DNA of 64,000 nt from Huiozyma naganishii CBS 8797 (taxonomy: Eukaryota; Ascomycota; Saccharomycetes; Saccharomycetales; Saccharomycetaceae): assembly GCF_000348985.1 (NCBI RefSeq), contig NC_035925.1, forward strand, positions 434,001 through 498,000, written 5' to 3'. Below the pieces are notes generated by a model. It did no database searches. It was given only the letters and a program-made list of their open reading frames with translations, and was not told where the DNA came from. The position numbers were made by a program, and so were the translations under genes. Positions 9,407 through 18,791 of this stretch are shown piece by piece. How positions within the stretch are numbered: position 1 is the first letter of the stretch; each line of letters begins with the position of its first letter.

Positions 9407-10912
9407 ATGAGTGAGGCGATCAAGGGTCCGCTATTGGGTGCTGCTGCTGGTGTGGCGACGTATTTGGCGCTGCAGAAGTCGAAGGTGTTGGGGAAGGGCA
9501 AGGGCCCCTCTGAGGTGTCTTACAAGGCTCCACAGTACTTTGTTGAGAACAAGTATCCTGCGAAGGAGCACAATCGTGTTGTGAAGAGCAAGATGGCCGA
9601 GCGGGATACGCCCGTTGGGTTTGTCCTTGCTGGGAACGTGGTGGAGCCCGTGAAGTACTGCGATGGGCAGAAGCCGTTCCGGCAGGAGCGGTACTTCTAC
9701 TACCTGTCTGGGTGCGACATCCCGGGGTCTGTAATATTCTTTGACGGGGCTCAGGAACGGCTTGTGCTGTTTATCCCTGATGTCGACGAGGAGAGTGTCG
9801 TTTGGAGCGGGCTACCAGCGACGCCCAAGGAGTGTATGGAGCGGTACGATGTCGACGACGTGATGTACGTGTCTGAGTTACCCAAGATGTTAGAACGGGA
9901 CGCATCTGGATTGGAGCTGTTTACTACTGATTTTGATGTGCTTGGCTGTGTGATTGGTGACCAACGGGGTCGAATTGCCGCTGGGTCGAACGAGTTCTTC
10001 GATGCGATGGATGAGGCGCGGCTGATCAAGGACGAGTACGAGATCGAGACTTTGAGGCACATCTCCAAAATGACGGACTACTGCCATTACTCTGTGATGT
10101 CCGCGTTACCCATTGAGCAGAACGAGTTGCAATTGGAGGCCGAGTTCCGGTACCACTCGCACCGCCAGGGTGCGAAGGGGTCCGGATACGACCCGATCTG
10201 CGGGTCCGGTTCCGCATGTGGAACTCTGCACTACGTGACGAACAACCAGGAACTTGCTGGGAAGGATTCTGTCCTTGTGGATGCCGGTTGCGAGTGGCGC
10301 AACTACACTTCTGATGTGACGCGGTGTTTCCCCCTAACGGGCCGGTTTACACGGGAGCACCGGGCAGTGTACGACGCTGTCCTAGACATGCAGACCCAGA
10401 CGATGGCGCTAATGTCCCCTGGGGCCTCCTGGGAAGAGTTACACCTGTTGTCGCACCGCGTGCTGATCAAACACCTGTTGAAGATGGGTGTTCTCCGTGC
10501 GGGACACACTGAGGAGCAATTGTTGGAGTCCCGTGTATCCTGTGGGTTCTACCCACATGGGCTGGGCCACTTGCTCGGGCTCGATGTGCACGACGTTGGT
10601 GGCCACGCGAACTACGAGGACACGGACCCACTGTTCAAGAACCTACGGTTGAGACGCACGTTGCAAACGGGGATGGTAGTGACGAATGAACCAGGGTGTT
10701 ACTTCAACGAACACCTGCTGGACGAGTTTGTGCGGCCGTTCCCTGAACGTGCCCAACTCGTGGACTTCACCGTTGTAGAGCGGTACATGCGCGTCGGCGG
10801 TGTTCGGATCGAGGACGACGTGCTGATCACGAAGGAGGGTCACGAGAACCTTACTGGGATCACCTCGAACCCCGAGGAGATCGAACAGATCGTAGCCAAC
10901 GGGTCAGCGTAG
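9407..10912 (+). CDS. YFR006W: Xaa-Pro dipeptidase/aminopeptidase-like metallopeptidase, M24 family
   Basis: Predicted to cleave peptides next to proline using two metal ions; the yeast orthologue YFR006W is little studied. A hydrophobic segment at about residues 8-22 (LLGAAAGVATYLALQ) suggests a membrane anchor or targeting signal. The aminopeptidase-P-like N-domain follows, including RQERYFYYLSGC. The M24 pita-bread fold has its metal ligands: Asp in LVDAGCEW and SDVTR, His in HGLGHLLGLDVHD, Glu in TNEPGCYF and Glu in GGVRIEDDV. It has 501 residues against 535 in S. cerevisiae. Enzymatic activity is inferred from the intact ligands. Confidence 0.92.
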   Translation: MSEAIKGPLLGAAAGVATYLALQKSKVLGKGKGPSEVSYKAPQYFVENKYPAKEHNRVVKSKMAERDTPVGFVLAGNVVEPVKYCDGQKPFRQERYFYYLSGCDIPGSVIFFDGAQERLVLFIPDVDEESVVWSGLPATPKECMERYDVDDVMYVSELPKMLERDASGLELFTTDFDVLGCVIGDQRGRIAAGSNEFFDAMDEARLIKDEYEIETLRHISKMTDYCHYSVMSALPIEQNELQLEAEFRYHSHRQGAKGSGYDPICGSGSACGTLHYVTNNQELAGKDSVLVDAGCEWRNYTSDVTRCFPLTGRFTREHRAVYDAVLDMQTQTMALMSPGASWEELHLLSHRVLIKHLLKMGVLRAGHTEEQLLESRVSCGFYPHGLGHLLGLDVHDVGGHANYEDTDPLFKNLRLRRTLQTGMVVTNEPGCYFNEHLLDEFVRPFPERAQLVDFTVVERYMRVGGVRIEDDVLITKEGHENLTGITSNPEEIEQIVANGSA

Positions 10913-10968
10913 AAGATCTGGTACTTACTACATCGTGTATATAAGTAAAGTTAAATGCAAGCAAGTAT

Positions 10969-11532
10969 CTAACGGCCTTGCTGGAGTCTCTCCTGCAGTT
11001 TTGACTTTGCGAACCCCCAGGCCCCCAACAAACCCTTGTCCAAGTCCAGGGAGACCTGTGGGTCCGTGGTGGGCGGTCTTGTCACGCGCGCGGCGATGGT
11101 CGCCGGGTCCGTCTCAAGGACAATCCCGTTATCGACGGCCTCATCGACCAGCAGACACACGAGGTCAAACTTGTCCTGCACGACACGCATATCAACACCA
11201 CCGCTGTCCAAGAGCAACTCCAGCGCACCTGCGATCCCCTCGAACACAACGTCCACGAGCACCTCGTTCGCAGAGGCGTGCCCTACCACTACCACGACAA
11301 CATCGGTAAACCGTTTGAACCGTACAAGACTCCCAGAGAACATCTGCAAGTCGCCCTCGCTCTTCGCCGTCCGCCGAGCGAACTCCAACTCAAACTCCCG
11401 CTGCCTCTTGAGAGACCCAGCTAGAGACTCCTCACCGTCCTGGACGTGCGGTGGCGCAAAGTAGTTCGCATACACCCTGTTCCCCTTCTGGTCCAGTATC
11501 AGCACCGCCTCAATGCAGTACAGCGAGCTCAT
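10969..11532 (-). CDS. RET3: coatomer zeta subunit (zeta-COP)
   Basis: Small longin-fold subunit of the COPI coat, acting in Golgi-to-ER retrieval. It has 187 residues from the ATG at 11532, close to the usual 189. The start MSSLYCIEAVLILDQKGNRVYANYF is the typical zeta-COP first strand. The middle segment (VDVVFEGIAGALELLL, FDLVCLLVDEAVDNGIVLETD) and the C-terminal helix (AWGFAKSKLQERLQ) also match. The in-frame extension to 11622 is a Thr-rich translation of a repetitive promoter tract and is rejected. The gene is strongly GC-rich. It is divergent from TAF3, as in YPL010W-YPL011C. Confidence 0.95.
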   Translation of the reverse strand: MSSLYCIEAVLILDQKGNRVYANYFAPPHVQDGEESLAGSLKRQREFELEFARRTAKSEGDLQMFSGSLVRFKRFTDVVVVVVGHASANEVLVDVVFEGIAGALELLLDSGGVDMRVVQDKFDLVCLLVDEAVDNGIVLETDPATIAARVTRPPTTDPQVSLDLDKGLLGAWGFAKSKLQERLQQGR

Positions 11533-11729
11533 CTTGGCGTGTTGGCGTCCTGTAGGTGTAGTAATTGTAATAGTAGTAGTAGTAGTTGATATGTTGAAGT
11601 TGTTCTTAGTCGTCGTCGTCACCCGGTTTTCGCGATGTTTGAGTTGGCGATGACCAGTCCGTTGAAGACGGCGAGTGACGAGTTGTGGGCTGCTGGTTGT
11701 AGCTGCTGCTGGTTGGTGTCCAGCACGGT

Positions 11730-12797
11730 ATGACTGCGAGCGGGGAGTTCCATTTCGGGCTGCTGCGGGTGGCCGTGTTGCAGTTGCTCAAGGCGGTCGG
11801 ATTCGACAGGGCAAAGCCGTCGACAGTGGACACCGTCGCGGACCTGTACGTGCGGTTCCTCGAGTTGCTCGTCGACGAGGTGCGGAGGCTCGCACAGGCG
11901 CGGTGCGGTGGTGAGCTAGACGATATTGCATTGCAGGATGTCTCGCTGGCGCTCGCCAACCTGCACGTCGTGCGAGGTGGGGACGTGTTGGACGTGTATG
12001 GGGAGAACCCACATGCATTGGGGCAAGGACCGGGGCCCTGGGAACAGTTCCGTGAGTGGTGTGGCGCTGAAAGTGACGGTGGTATTGCTGCGGATGCGAG
12101 GGTAGTGGCAGCACCGCCCATTGAGCTGCTGAGGAGTTCCACTGGGGCGGACCAGACGCAGACAAACACGCTCAAGACGGCATTCACCGTGGGACCCAAT
12201 AGAGCCCTGGATACCGCGGCCGCGGCTGCCGCGACAGCACAGGAGGATGATAACGTGCGCAGGGAGAACGAACTAGTGGAAGAACTCATACAATCTGGGG
12301 ACACGGACGACTGGCTCAGACTGCTCGTCACGAGGCAGAAATTGGCAGCGTGGACGAGAGCAAGGGCCAGAGCCGGGACGACTGCTACCACGAGGACGAG
12401 AAATGCACAGGTAGAACTCCCGGAGGCCGCGGCACAGCTCCCGGGGATCAACGGGTGGAGACACTCTGTACTTGCAGCACGAGTACCGAGTGGCGCAGGG
12501 CACACGATTCAAGCGAGCACGCAGAACGAATACGTCCCTGCAGACGTGGACGTACCGGCGCATCATGTGCTCGCACTCGCATCGAAACTGCCAACAATGA
12601 TGCAGGACTCCAGGCTCGAAAACGTTACACTCTCCTATGAGAACGACCAGAACAGCGATAGCGACACAGAGCGGCACTCACAAATGCACAACAACACTAA
12701 CAGTAACGAAAATAATTTACAGTTCACAGAGATGGAGGACATGGATAACACCTTCCAGAGAAGACAGTCTATAGATTTTGACCAGTCTTACCCATAA
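11730..12797 (+). CDS. TAF3: TFIID subunit TAF3 (histone-fold)
   Basis: TBP-associated factor of TFIID that pairs with Taf10 through its histone fold. The fold spans about residues 5-85 (FGLLRVAVLQLLKAVGFDRAK..., IALQDVSLALANL), followed by VLDVYGENP as in the family. Other matches are DDWLRLLVTRQKL near the middle, SRLENVTLSYENDQ-like sequence, and the C-terminal DNTFQRRQSIDFDQ. It has 355 residues against 353 in S. cerevisiae. There is no PHD finger, which is normal for budding yeast. The coding sequence is among the most GC-rich in the window. It is convergent with RRP12, with about 80 bases between the stop codons. Confidence 0.94.
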   Translation: MTASGEFHFGLLRVAVLQLLKAVGFDRAKPSTVDTVADLYVRFLELLVDEVRRLAQARCGGELDDIALQDVSLALANLHVVRGGDVLDVYGENPHALGQGPGPWEQFREWCGAESDGGIAADARVVAAPPIELLRSSTGADQTQTNTLKTAFTVGPNRALDTAAAAAATAQEDDNVRRENELVEELIQSGDTDDWLRLLVTRQKLAAWTRARARAGTTATTRTRNAQVELPEAAAQLPGINGWRHSVLAARVPSGAGHTIQASTQNEYVPADVDVPAHHVLALASKLPTMMQDSRLENVTLSYENDQNSDSDTERHSQMHNNTNSNENNLQFTEMEDMDNTFQRRQSIDFDQSYP

Positions 12798-12874
12798 GCA
12801 TCAACCACGCCTTTCCCTCTCTCTGTGTGTCTCCCCTCACCTACATACATATAGATAATATCATCATCAATTTC

Positions 12875-15800
12875 TCACAACTTCCGCCTCGACTTGAACT
12901 TACCACCTTGCTTACCACCTTGCCTACCGCCTTGTTTCTTGCCGACTCTGTTCCCCTGGGGTTTCGCACCGAGCGTCTTCCGGTTGTCCTCGTCGTCGCT
13001 AAAGCCTTGCGACTCGGCATCCTGACCCGCACGGTTCTTGAATTTCAACTTGTTCTTCTGACCACGAACGGGGCCCTGCTTAACAGCCTCCAAGTACGCA
13101 TTGATACCATTCGTCACAGACTTCAGTGGGTCCTCCTCGCCGTCGTCACGGTTTTGACTTTGGCCGCGCGCACCAGCAGCAGGGGCACCCTTCATCACAA
13201 GCTTGCCCTCTGCATCGAAATTGAACATATCGTCACTAATGGTGCCCTTCTTGCCCTTCTGGAATTTCTTGGGTCTCGTCGTAGAGATATGCGCAAGAGT
13301 CTCGGAATCCAACAAATCAAGCGGATTGTCCCCAGACTTCTCCACAATGTATTTCTGCGACGCTTGGCGCTTACCCTTGCCCGCGGTTTCTTGCTCAGCG
13401 TCGCCACGATCCTCTGTATCCGATGCAGAATCGTAAATGGCCTCGTCAAACGCAGACATAAACTTGGGTCCCTTCGCTACATCAGGGAGCAGGATCTCAG
13501 AATCAGCACCAGTCTCGCGCTTGCTTCTATTACGGATCTTCCGGATGTTCGCTAGCAGCTTCATGTCAGACTCGGGGAAGTGTTCCGCAATGAAGTCGTA
13601 CCCGAACCGCCTAATCAACCGCTCAATGATGTGCTTCACCCTCTGCTTGAAGTGCCCCGTGTGCTCGTTCGACCACCGCAGCAAGTTCACAAGCAACCCT
13701 GGGATCTTGGAACGCATCATCTCAACGGGGAGCCCCAAAACACACACCTTTGTAAACCCAATCGCACTCTTAACAATCTCTCTCGAGTTCGACGTCAAAT
13801 ACAACTCGATCGTGTCGTACACTTCCAAAATGATATCCCCAGGAAGCGATTCCTTGAACTCAAACAGTAAACACGCAAAAGCTGTGATCGTACTGCTCAC
13901 CATATGTTGCGATTCACCGATCAGCCCGACAGATATGATCTTGAAAAACTCGCCAACACTCGATGGCTGCATGTCCTCCAGCCCGTTCTCGTTCACCATC
14001 CGGATCACACCGCCTTGTTCCTGCATCTTGTGGCCCATCAAAAGCAAGATATCAAAAGCTGCCTCCCTTGTCTTCTCGTTGACATCCTTCGTCGACAGGA
14101 TCACCTCGGCAACAATCTTCACGATGAAATCCAACTGGTCAAGTGGCAACAGCTTGATCAGCGTCTTGATCGCAGTCAACCGCGCGGAACGCGACGCAGT
14201 CTGCACCGTCTCAGCATTGCTCACCATGGTATCTTTAATCGACCGGATGTGCTCCAGGATAGACGTGGACCCGGGGTCCAATTCAGATAGTTTGTTGATA
14301 ATTCTGTACGCCCTCTTTTGAACCAACGTATTCGTGGACTTAATCGTGATGTCAAAGATAGAGAATAGAGCGGCGTAGCTGGTCTCAGGCAAGTACTTCA
14401 CCATCGTGATGATGATATCCAACAGAGTGGATGTCAACTGCGTCCCGGACCGATTTGACCCGCTCAGCTTGGCCTCCTTCTCCATGGCATCCTTCAAAAG
14501 GGTACACACATTGTTGAATGTCTTCTCCAAGTCAACGGGAGTAGTAATCTTCAAAAGGGACTCGATGGTCTCCAAGATGTAACCTCTCGTGTTTGGAGCC
14601 GTTTGAGTATAGACGTTGAATAAAACTGCAAGTAAGTTGACAGCTTTCGAGGTCAAATATTCCAGATTTTTGACAGTCTCCTCCACTGGGAAGACCTCTT
14701 GCAGAAGAAGAGGCGCCTCCAACGAGTTTTGCGTGTACGCCAGATTGGACTCGACGAGTACCTTCAACGAATGACAGATGGTTGTCCTTAGTTCGACGTT
14801 GCTGTACATCAAAGAGCACAGCTCCTGCGCAAACTCATCGGTGAACGCAGTTCTTAGGTCACTTGGTAACTCGGTAAAATGAGGTAAAGTGGACCACAGT
14901 TGATCCAAAATAGTTTGAAAGATCTTCAATTGGATTGATTCGGTATCCGCAATTGGGGCAATTTTTTCAGTGAATGACTTGATCACTGGGGTCAACTCAG
15001 TGACGAAGGTTGATAGCTTCGCGTGTTTGGTGTAGTCCCTTAACAGGGGCAGCAGCCAAGCTCTACCAGGTTGTTGGTTGTTCGTCAAATTCAAGGGTAG
15101 AATACGAAGGACAACATCGGGGCCCATTGCAGTAATAGCAGATCCCACTACCAGTTCAATACCCCCTTGCAATTCCATATAATGCGCGTGCTTCTCGTTG
15201 TTCCTCCATTTATCAACAATCACAAGTGGATCAACAATACTTTTGGCGGATTTGTACCCAAATTTCTGGTAGGCTACAGCAATGACTTGTAGCACCTCGT
15301 TGGCGGAATTGGCGTATCTAACAGAGAGGAAGTCTACGAAACGCTTGGACAATTGACCAACGATCTTATCAACTTTTTGAACGCGTTCGTATTTTCTTAA
15401 CAGAAGCTCGTCTTTGACAGATTCTGTTAATATCCCAATTAAACTTTGGGATGCACTATATGCAATCTCCTTGGAATCACTTTGGAGGTAGGCCGCGAAA
15501 ACCTCAAATACTTTGGGTAACCTCTCGAAACAGTTGAGGGGCTGTATAGATGCATACGTTGACATGGCTTTAACAATGACAGCCATCCACGCAGAAGCCA
15601 AATGTGTATCAGAATTGGCAGGTTTCATCGAAAATATGGTGTCCAAAATTAGCAAATATTTCGCCTCAGATGCCTTTGTTGAGAAATCGGCGATAGATTG
15701 GAACAAATTTTCGAAACATTGAAATGTGGACGCCACTAAATATTGATTTGATGACTTGATTATCTCCAATAGGTAATCGCACAGTGGTTCCATATACTTC

Positions 15801-16576
15801 GAGGGCCATTGGCCCGTCGAGACAACTGTGTTAATTAGTTTGTTCAGTTTGATGACATCGTTACTTAGCGCGTCCTCATCCTGTTGCTGATTCTTCTTCT
15901 TCTTTTTCCCCATTTGGCTCAATTCATTAATCGCCGTTTGCCAAGATGCCATTACAAAATCTGCAATCCCTAAAGAGGCGACGTGTTCCGAGGTGGGCGC
16001 TGCAGGTGGAGATGATAGTATCACAGAAATCGACTCCAAGGCTCTCTTTCTGATCTTAGGTCTGTGATCCAACGACAGCTCCAAAAGACCTTGCAAAGCT
16101 CTTCGTGGGGTAATCGCCAAGTTGTGCGTGTTATTCCAGGCTTGTGCATCCTGGGCAACCAGCAACGCTTCCAAACATCCAATGGCAGATCTGATAAGCA
16201 TGGAATGTTCCTCTGTATCTATAACGACGTATGGTGCAACTTTGGTCAAGATGTCAATAAACTTCGACCTCAACAGTTGATTTGGCGTGTAGTGAAGTAA
16301 AATGTCTAACAGATACACTGCTGAGGTTGCAACTTCGTAATTTTGAATATTGCCCTCTGCATCCGTGGCAGTGTCCAATAGGGACAAAAATGCAATCAAG
16401 TAGTTAATGAGGTTCTTGCCAGGTTCATTGGTGTCAAAGTTTGATATGTTTTCTTCAACTGCGACTAGAGTAATTGCAATGGTTTTCTGATTCAGCAATT
16501 TGGACGTGGCCTGAGAACGCACTTTAGACAATTTCTCATCCAGTTCCAAGAACTTTGCCACTTGATCTGCATCCAT
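12875..16576 (-). CDS. RRP12: ribosome biogenesis and export factor, HEAT-repeat protein
   Basis: Nucleolar/nuclear karyopherin-like protein needed for export of pre-40S and pre-60S particles. The 1233-residue protein starts MDADQVAKFLELDEKLSKVRSQ and is made of HEAT-like helices throughout. It ends in a highly basic Gly/Lys/Arg tail (KKQGGRQGGKQGGKFKSRRKL), likely a nucleolar or RNA-binding signal. Conserved blocks include GRAWLLPLLRDYTKHA, LTAIKTLIKLLP and RWSNEHTGHFKQRVKHIIERLIRRFG. Its promoter carries adjacent PAC and RRPE sites, so it is probably co-regulated with the ribosome biogenesis regulon. GC content is higher in the 3' half than in the 5' half. Confidence 0.95.
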   Translation of the reverse strand: MDADQVAKFLELDEKLSKVRSQATSKLLNQKTIAITLVAVEENISNFDTNEPGKNLINYLIAFLSLLDTATDAEGNIQNYEVATSAVYLLDILLHYTPNQLLRSKFIDILTKVAPYVVIDTEEHSMLIRSAIGCLEALLVAQDAQAWNNTHNLAITPRRALQGLLELSLDHRPKIRKRALESISVILSSPPAAPTSEHVASLGIADFVMASWQTAINELSQMGKKKKKNQQQDEDALSNDVIKLNKLINTVVSTGQWPSKYMEPLCDYLLEIIKSSNQYLVASTFQCFENLFQSIADFSTKASEAKYLLILDTIFSMKPANSDTHLASAWMAVIVKAMSTYASIQPLNCFERLPKVFEVFAAYLQSDSKEIAYSASQSLIGILTESVKDELLLRKYERVQKVDKIVGQLSKRFVDFLSVRYANSANEVLQVIAVAYQKFGYKSAKSIVDPLVIVDKWRNNEKHAHYMELQGGIELVVGSAITAMGPDVVLRILPLNLTNNQQPGRAWLLPLLRDYTKHAKLSTFVTELTPVIKSFTEKIAPIADTESIQLKIFQTILDQLWSTLPHFTELPSDLRTAFTDEFAQELCSLMYSNVELRTTICHSLKVLVESNLAYTQNSLEAPLLLQEVFPVEETVKNLEYLTSKAVNLLAVLFNVYTQTAPNTRGYILETIESLLKITTPVDLEKTFNNVCTLLKDAMEKEAKLSGSNRSGTQLTSTLLDIIITMVKYLPETSYAALFSIFDITIKSTNTLVQKRAYRIINKLSELDPGSTSILEHIRSIKDTMVSNAETVQTASRSARLTAIKTLIKLLPLDQLDFIVKIVAEVILSTKDVNEKTREAAFDILLLMGHKMQEQGGVIRMVNENGLEDMQPSSVGEFFKIISVGLIGESQHMVSSTITAFACLLFEFKESLPGDIILEVYDTIELYLTSNSREIVKSAIGFTKVCVLGLPVEMMRSKIPGLLVNLLRWSNEHTGHFKQRVKHIIERLIRRFGYDFIAEHFPESDMKLLANIRKIRNRSKRETGADSEILLPDVAKGPKFMSAFDEAIYDSASDTEDRGDAEQETAGKGKRQASQKYIVEKSGDNPLDLLDSETLAHISTTRPKKFQKGKKGTISDDMFNFDAEGKLVMKGAPAAGARGQSQNRDDGEEDPLKSVTNGINAYLEAVKQGPVRGQKNKLKFKNRAGQDAESQGFSDDEDNRKTLGAKPQGNRVGKKQGGRQGGKQGGKFKSRRKL

Positions 16577-16648
16577 TGTGCAAAGCTTCTTTGGCGGTTG
16601 TATTTGTATTCAATCAAGTAATCCAAGCGACAGTTTCTAATATATGAA

Positions 16649-16661
16649 GCGATGAGATGAG
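16649..16661. promoter_or_regulatory. PAC element upstream of RRP12
   Basis: GCGATGAGATGAG matches the extended PAC consensus (core GATGAG), bound by Dot6/Tod6 in S. cerevisiae. It lies about 75 bases upstream of the RRP12 start. Confidence 0.8.
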
Positions 16662-16687
16662 TTTGAATAATTTTTTATTATGAAGAA

Positions 16688-16696
16688 AAAAATTTT
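16688..16696. promoter_or_regulatory. RRPE element upstream of RRP12
   Basis: AAAAATTTT matches the RRPE consensus bound by Stb3. It sits about 27 bases upstream of the PAC site, the usual close pairing in ribosome biogenesis promoters. Confidence 0.7.
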
Positions 16697-17375
16697 CTCT
16701 CTTTTTTCAAAATCTCATTTTCTTTCTCGAATTTCCCGATTATTAGCAGTAAAAGGTGCATAGTACCAGTGGTGTGACATCTGTTGGCGTAGCGCAAATG
16801 TTATTAGGTGACAACTCCACTTCAGCTGAGATAATCTCTTACAAGTTTAGGCCCTTGTCAATCTTGAAAGTGAGAACATTTGTACATTCTTAGTTTGAAC
16901 ACGTAGGATCGGCCAGTCTAGTTTGCGGACTTTCGGTATCTACTCGAGACTGAGGTCCGATCTATAATCTAAAGTGTATGCACTAGTCTTAATAAAGGTA
17001 CCCCGACAAGTTGTAGTCATACCAACCCTGTATATCTACTTGTGATTGCCTTCTTTTACTGGAGTAAAAGCGTGTGAGTATCAAAAAATTAAGATACCAG
17101 ATCAAAGGATAAACAACAATGCTCGTGAGTCAACAGACAATTGCATATTTAAAATTTGAGCAAGCTGTAATGGATGCTACAAGCTGGGAGACTACAACTG
17201 TACGCCTTCTACACGGTATTCACGCTCCTCCACGTGACATCTTTTTGTGACGGACAGACATCTCGTCATTTTTGTATTTTAAACAGTTCTCCCACGGGTT
17301 GCTACAGTATACTGAAGATGTACATCAATCACGTAGGTGGAATTCTCATAAGGTTGCAGTGCAGATACCTCCCGG

Positions 17376-17723
17376 ATGACGTGTGGACTAGTGCGCATAA
17401 GACTGGCGAGGTTTGGCCGCCGGAACAATCCTCTGTACAATATCGTAGTCACACAGTCGCACAAGGCGAGAGACTCTCGTCCGATTGAAGTCCTCGGCAC
17501 TTACAACCCAACACCAAAACGAGTGAGTAATAGTGCTGTTCCCATCAAGGAGGTGAATCTTGATTTTACGAGGGCGAAGTACTGGATCGGTGTGGGTGCT
17601 CAGCCGAGTGATATTGTCACAAGGTTGTTCATCAAGGGTGGGATACTTCCAAGGGAAGATTGGGCCTCTAGCAAAGTTAGAACGAGTAAAGTGGTAAGTC
17701 CGCTTAAAGAGCTGATGGAGTGA
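17376..17723 (+). CDS. MRPS16: mitochondrial small-subunit ribosomal protein bS16m
   Basis: Component of the mitochondrial 37S ribosomal subunit, bacterial S16 family. It has 115 residues and starts [25 protein letters not shown], the S16 signature. [17 protein letters not shown] and [17 protein letters not shown] follow. The length is close to the 121 residues in S. cerevisiae. It is convergent with the CIP1-like gene, in the YPL013C position of the inverted block. Confidence 0.96.
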   Translation: MTCGLVRIRLARFGRRNNPLYNIVVTQSHKARDSRPIEVLGTYNPTPKRVSNSAVPIKEVNLDFTRAKYWIGVGAQPSDIVTRLFIKGGILPREDWASSKVRTSKVVSPLKELME

Positions 17724-17867
17724 TGAAAGTTGGGAAATGTTCGATACACAATTTGGATATTTATGTATTGGTGTTCTTGTATATACTAAAAAGAAAATGG
17801 TACTAGCAGAATTAATGATTACAGTAATATTATAAGTTTGGGCGGGGCGGCATTACTCCTCTGGAAC

Positions 17868-18791
17868 CTACTTGAGGTTTGATTTTTTGTTGAACTGGGC
17901 CGTAGGGTGCATGACTCTACCGGATAGCGGCGAGGATGTCCTGCTTGCCGGTCTATTGAACAGTGGCATTTGAGCCGGCCCTGAGTTGTTCCAATTGGCC
18001 AAATTTATGCTACTACCCAGTTGTGTTTGTTGCCCCCCAAACCCGTTATCAGGTTCGTTCGGCGTCATTACGAATTGACCGTTATTTACCACGCTTTGGT
18101 ACGATTGTAAATTCTGTATCCTCTCCAATGTATCGCTTCTGGGTCTTATATTTGCCGTGTTCCCAAGCAAGTCTGTGAACTGCTTTGGAGCCACGTTTGG
18201 TCCACTTATCGAGGAAGCGGAACAGTTCCGGACCAGGTACTGCTCCTTCTTCACCTCGCTGAGCAAATGGTGTCTCACCAAAGTCATCAAGTAGTTCGAC
18301 CTTTCATAGCCAATCTGTATCTCTCTTTGTTCAGCCTGTTGTAAAGAAATCTTGGCGACTTTGTCCAACACACCAGATGGCGGGTTGCAGTTATCGAATG
18401 GAGTAACCTGTGGGTCCGAGCATACCAGTTGGTATATCTCGTTGACCAATTTCGTGAATTGTGGAGTGAAGGAGGTCGTGGCACCTGATGCACCGTTAAA
18501 GTTTGTCATCCGCGAGTAAGCGGACTCACCAAAATCTGAATTTATGGAACTCGCCAATGAAGTGGTGCTACCATTGTTCACGTCGCCATCTCTGGCAAAG
18601 TAAGGACCGGTGGGGGCCCCCATGAGGGAAGCCAGTGAGCTAGCACCGTTGCTCACGGGTGTCACCATACCAATGGACAACCGAGGGTCCACCAATTGTT
18701 GCGATGGCTCAAAATATTGTTGCTGTAGCAAATCTATCATACTCTGTTTGGTACTGGATCCTGTGGTCTCAGCACTTGGGAATTTCTTCAT
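17868..18791 (-). CDS. CIP1: CIP1-like protein (YPL014W position)
   Basis: A 307-residue Ser/Asn/Gln-rich, largely disordered protein. It has one well-ordered block near residues 107-190: a PQFTKLVNEIYQLVCSDP helix, then VTPFDNCNPPSGVLDKVAKI, then a helical segment ending LMTLVRHHLLSEVKKEQYL. The assignment to CIP1 (a G1 Cdk inhibitor in S. cerevisiae) rests mainly on position: it follows MRPS16 in the same relative orientation as YPL014W does. The sequence match is from memory of the family and is less certain than for its neighbours. A function as Cdk inhibitor is inference only. Confidence 0.6.
   Translation of the reverse strand: MKKFPSAETTGSSTKQSMIDLLQQQYFEPSQQLVDPRLSIGMVTPVSNGASSLASLMGAPTGPYFARDGDVNNGSTTSLASSINSDFGESAYSRMTNFNGASGATTSFTPQFTKLVNEIYQLVCSDPQVTPFDNCNPPSGVLDKVAKISLQQAEQREIQIGYERSNYLMTLVRHHLLSEVKKEQYLVRNCSASSISGPNVAPKQFTDLLGNTANIRPRSDTLERIQNLQSYQSVVNNGQFVMTPNEPDNGFGGQQTQLGSSINLANWNNSGPAQMPLFNRPASRTSSPLSGRVMHPTAQFNKKSNLK

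Larger units (their letters stand above)
16577..17375. other. divergent intergenic region, RRP12 and MRPS16
   Basis: An 800-base AT-rich region shared by the two divergent promoters. The RRP12 side carries the PAC/RRPE pair. In the rest I saw no tRNA, no convincing box C/D or H/ACA snoRNA and no repeat. A 104-codon open frame from 17174 overlaps MRPS16 out of frame and is judged spurious. Confidence 0.5.

Noticed and set aside
11606..12505. 299-codon minus-strand frame opposite TAF3
   Set aside because: It is a Ser/Cys/Thr-rich antisense shadow of the GC-rich TAF3 gene with no family motif.
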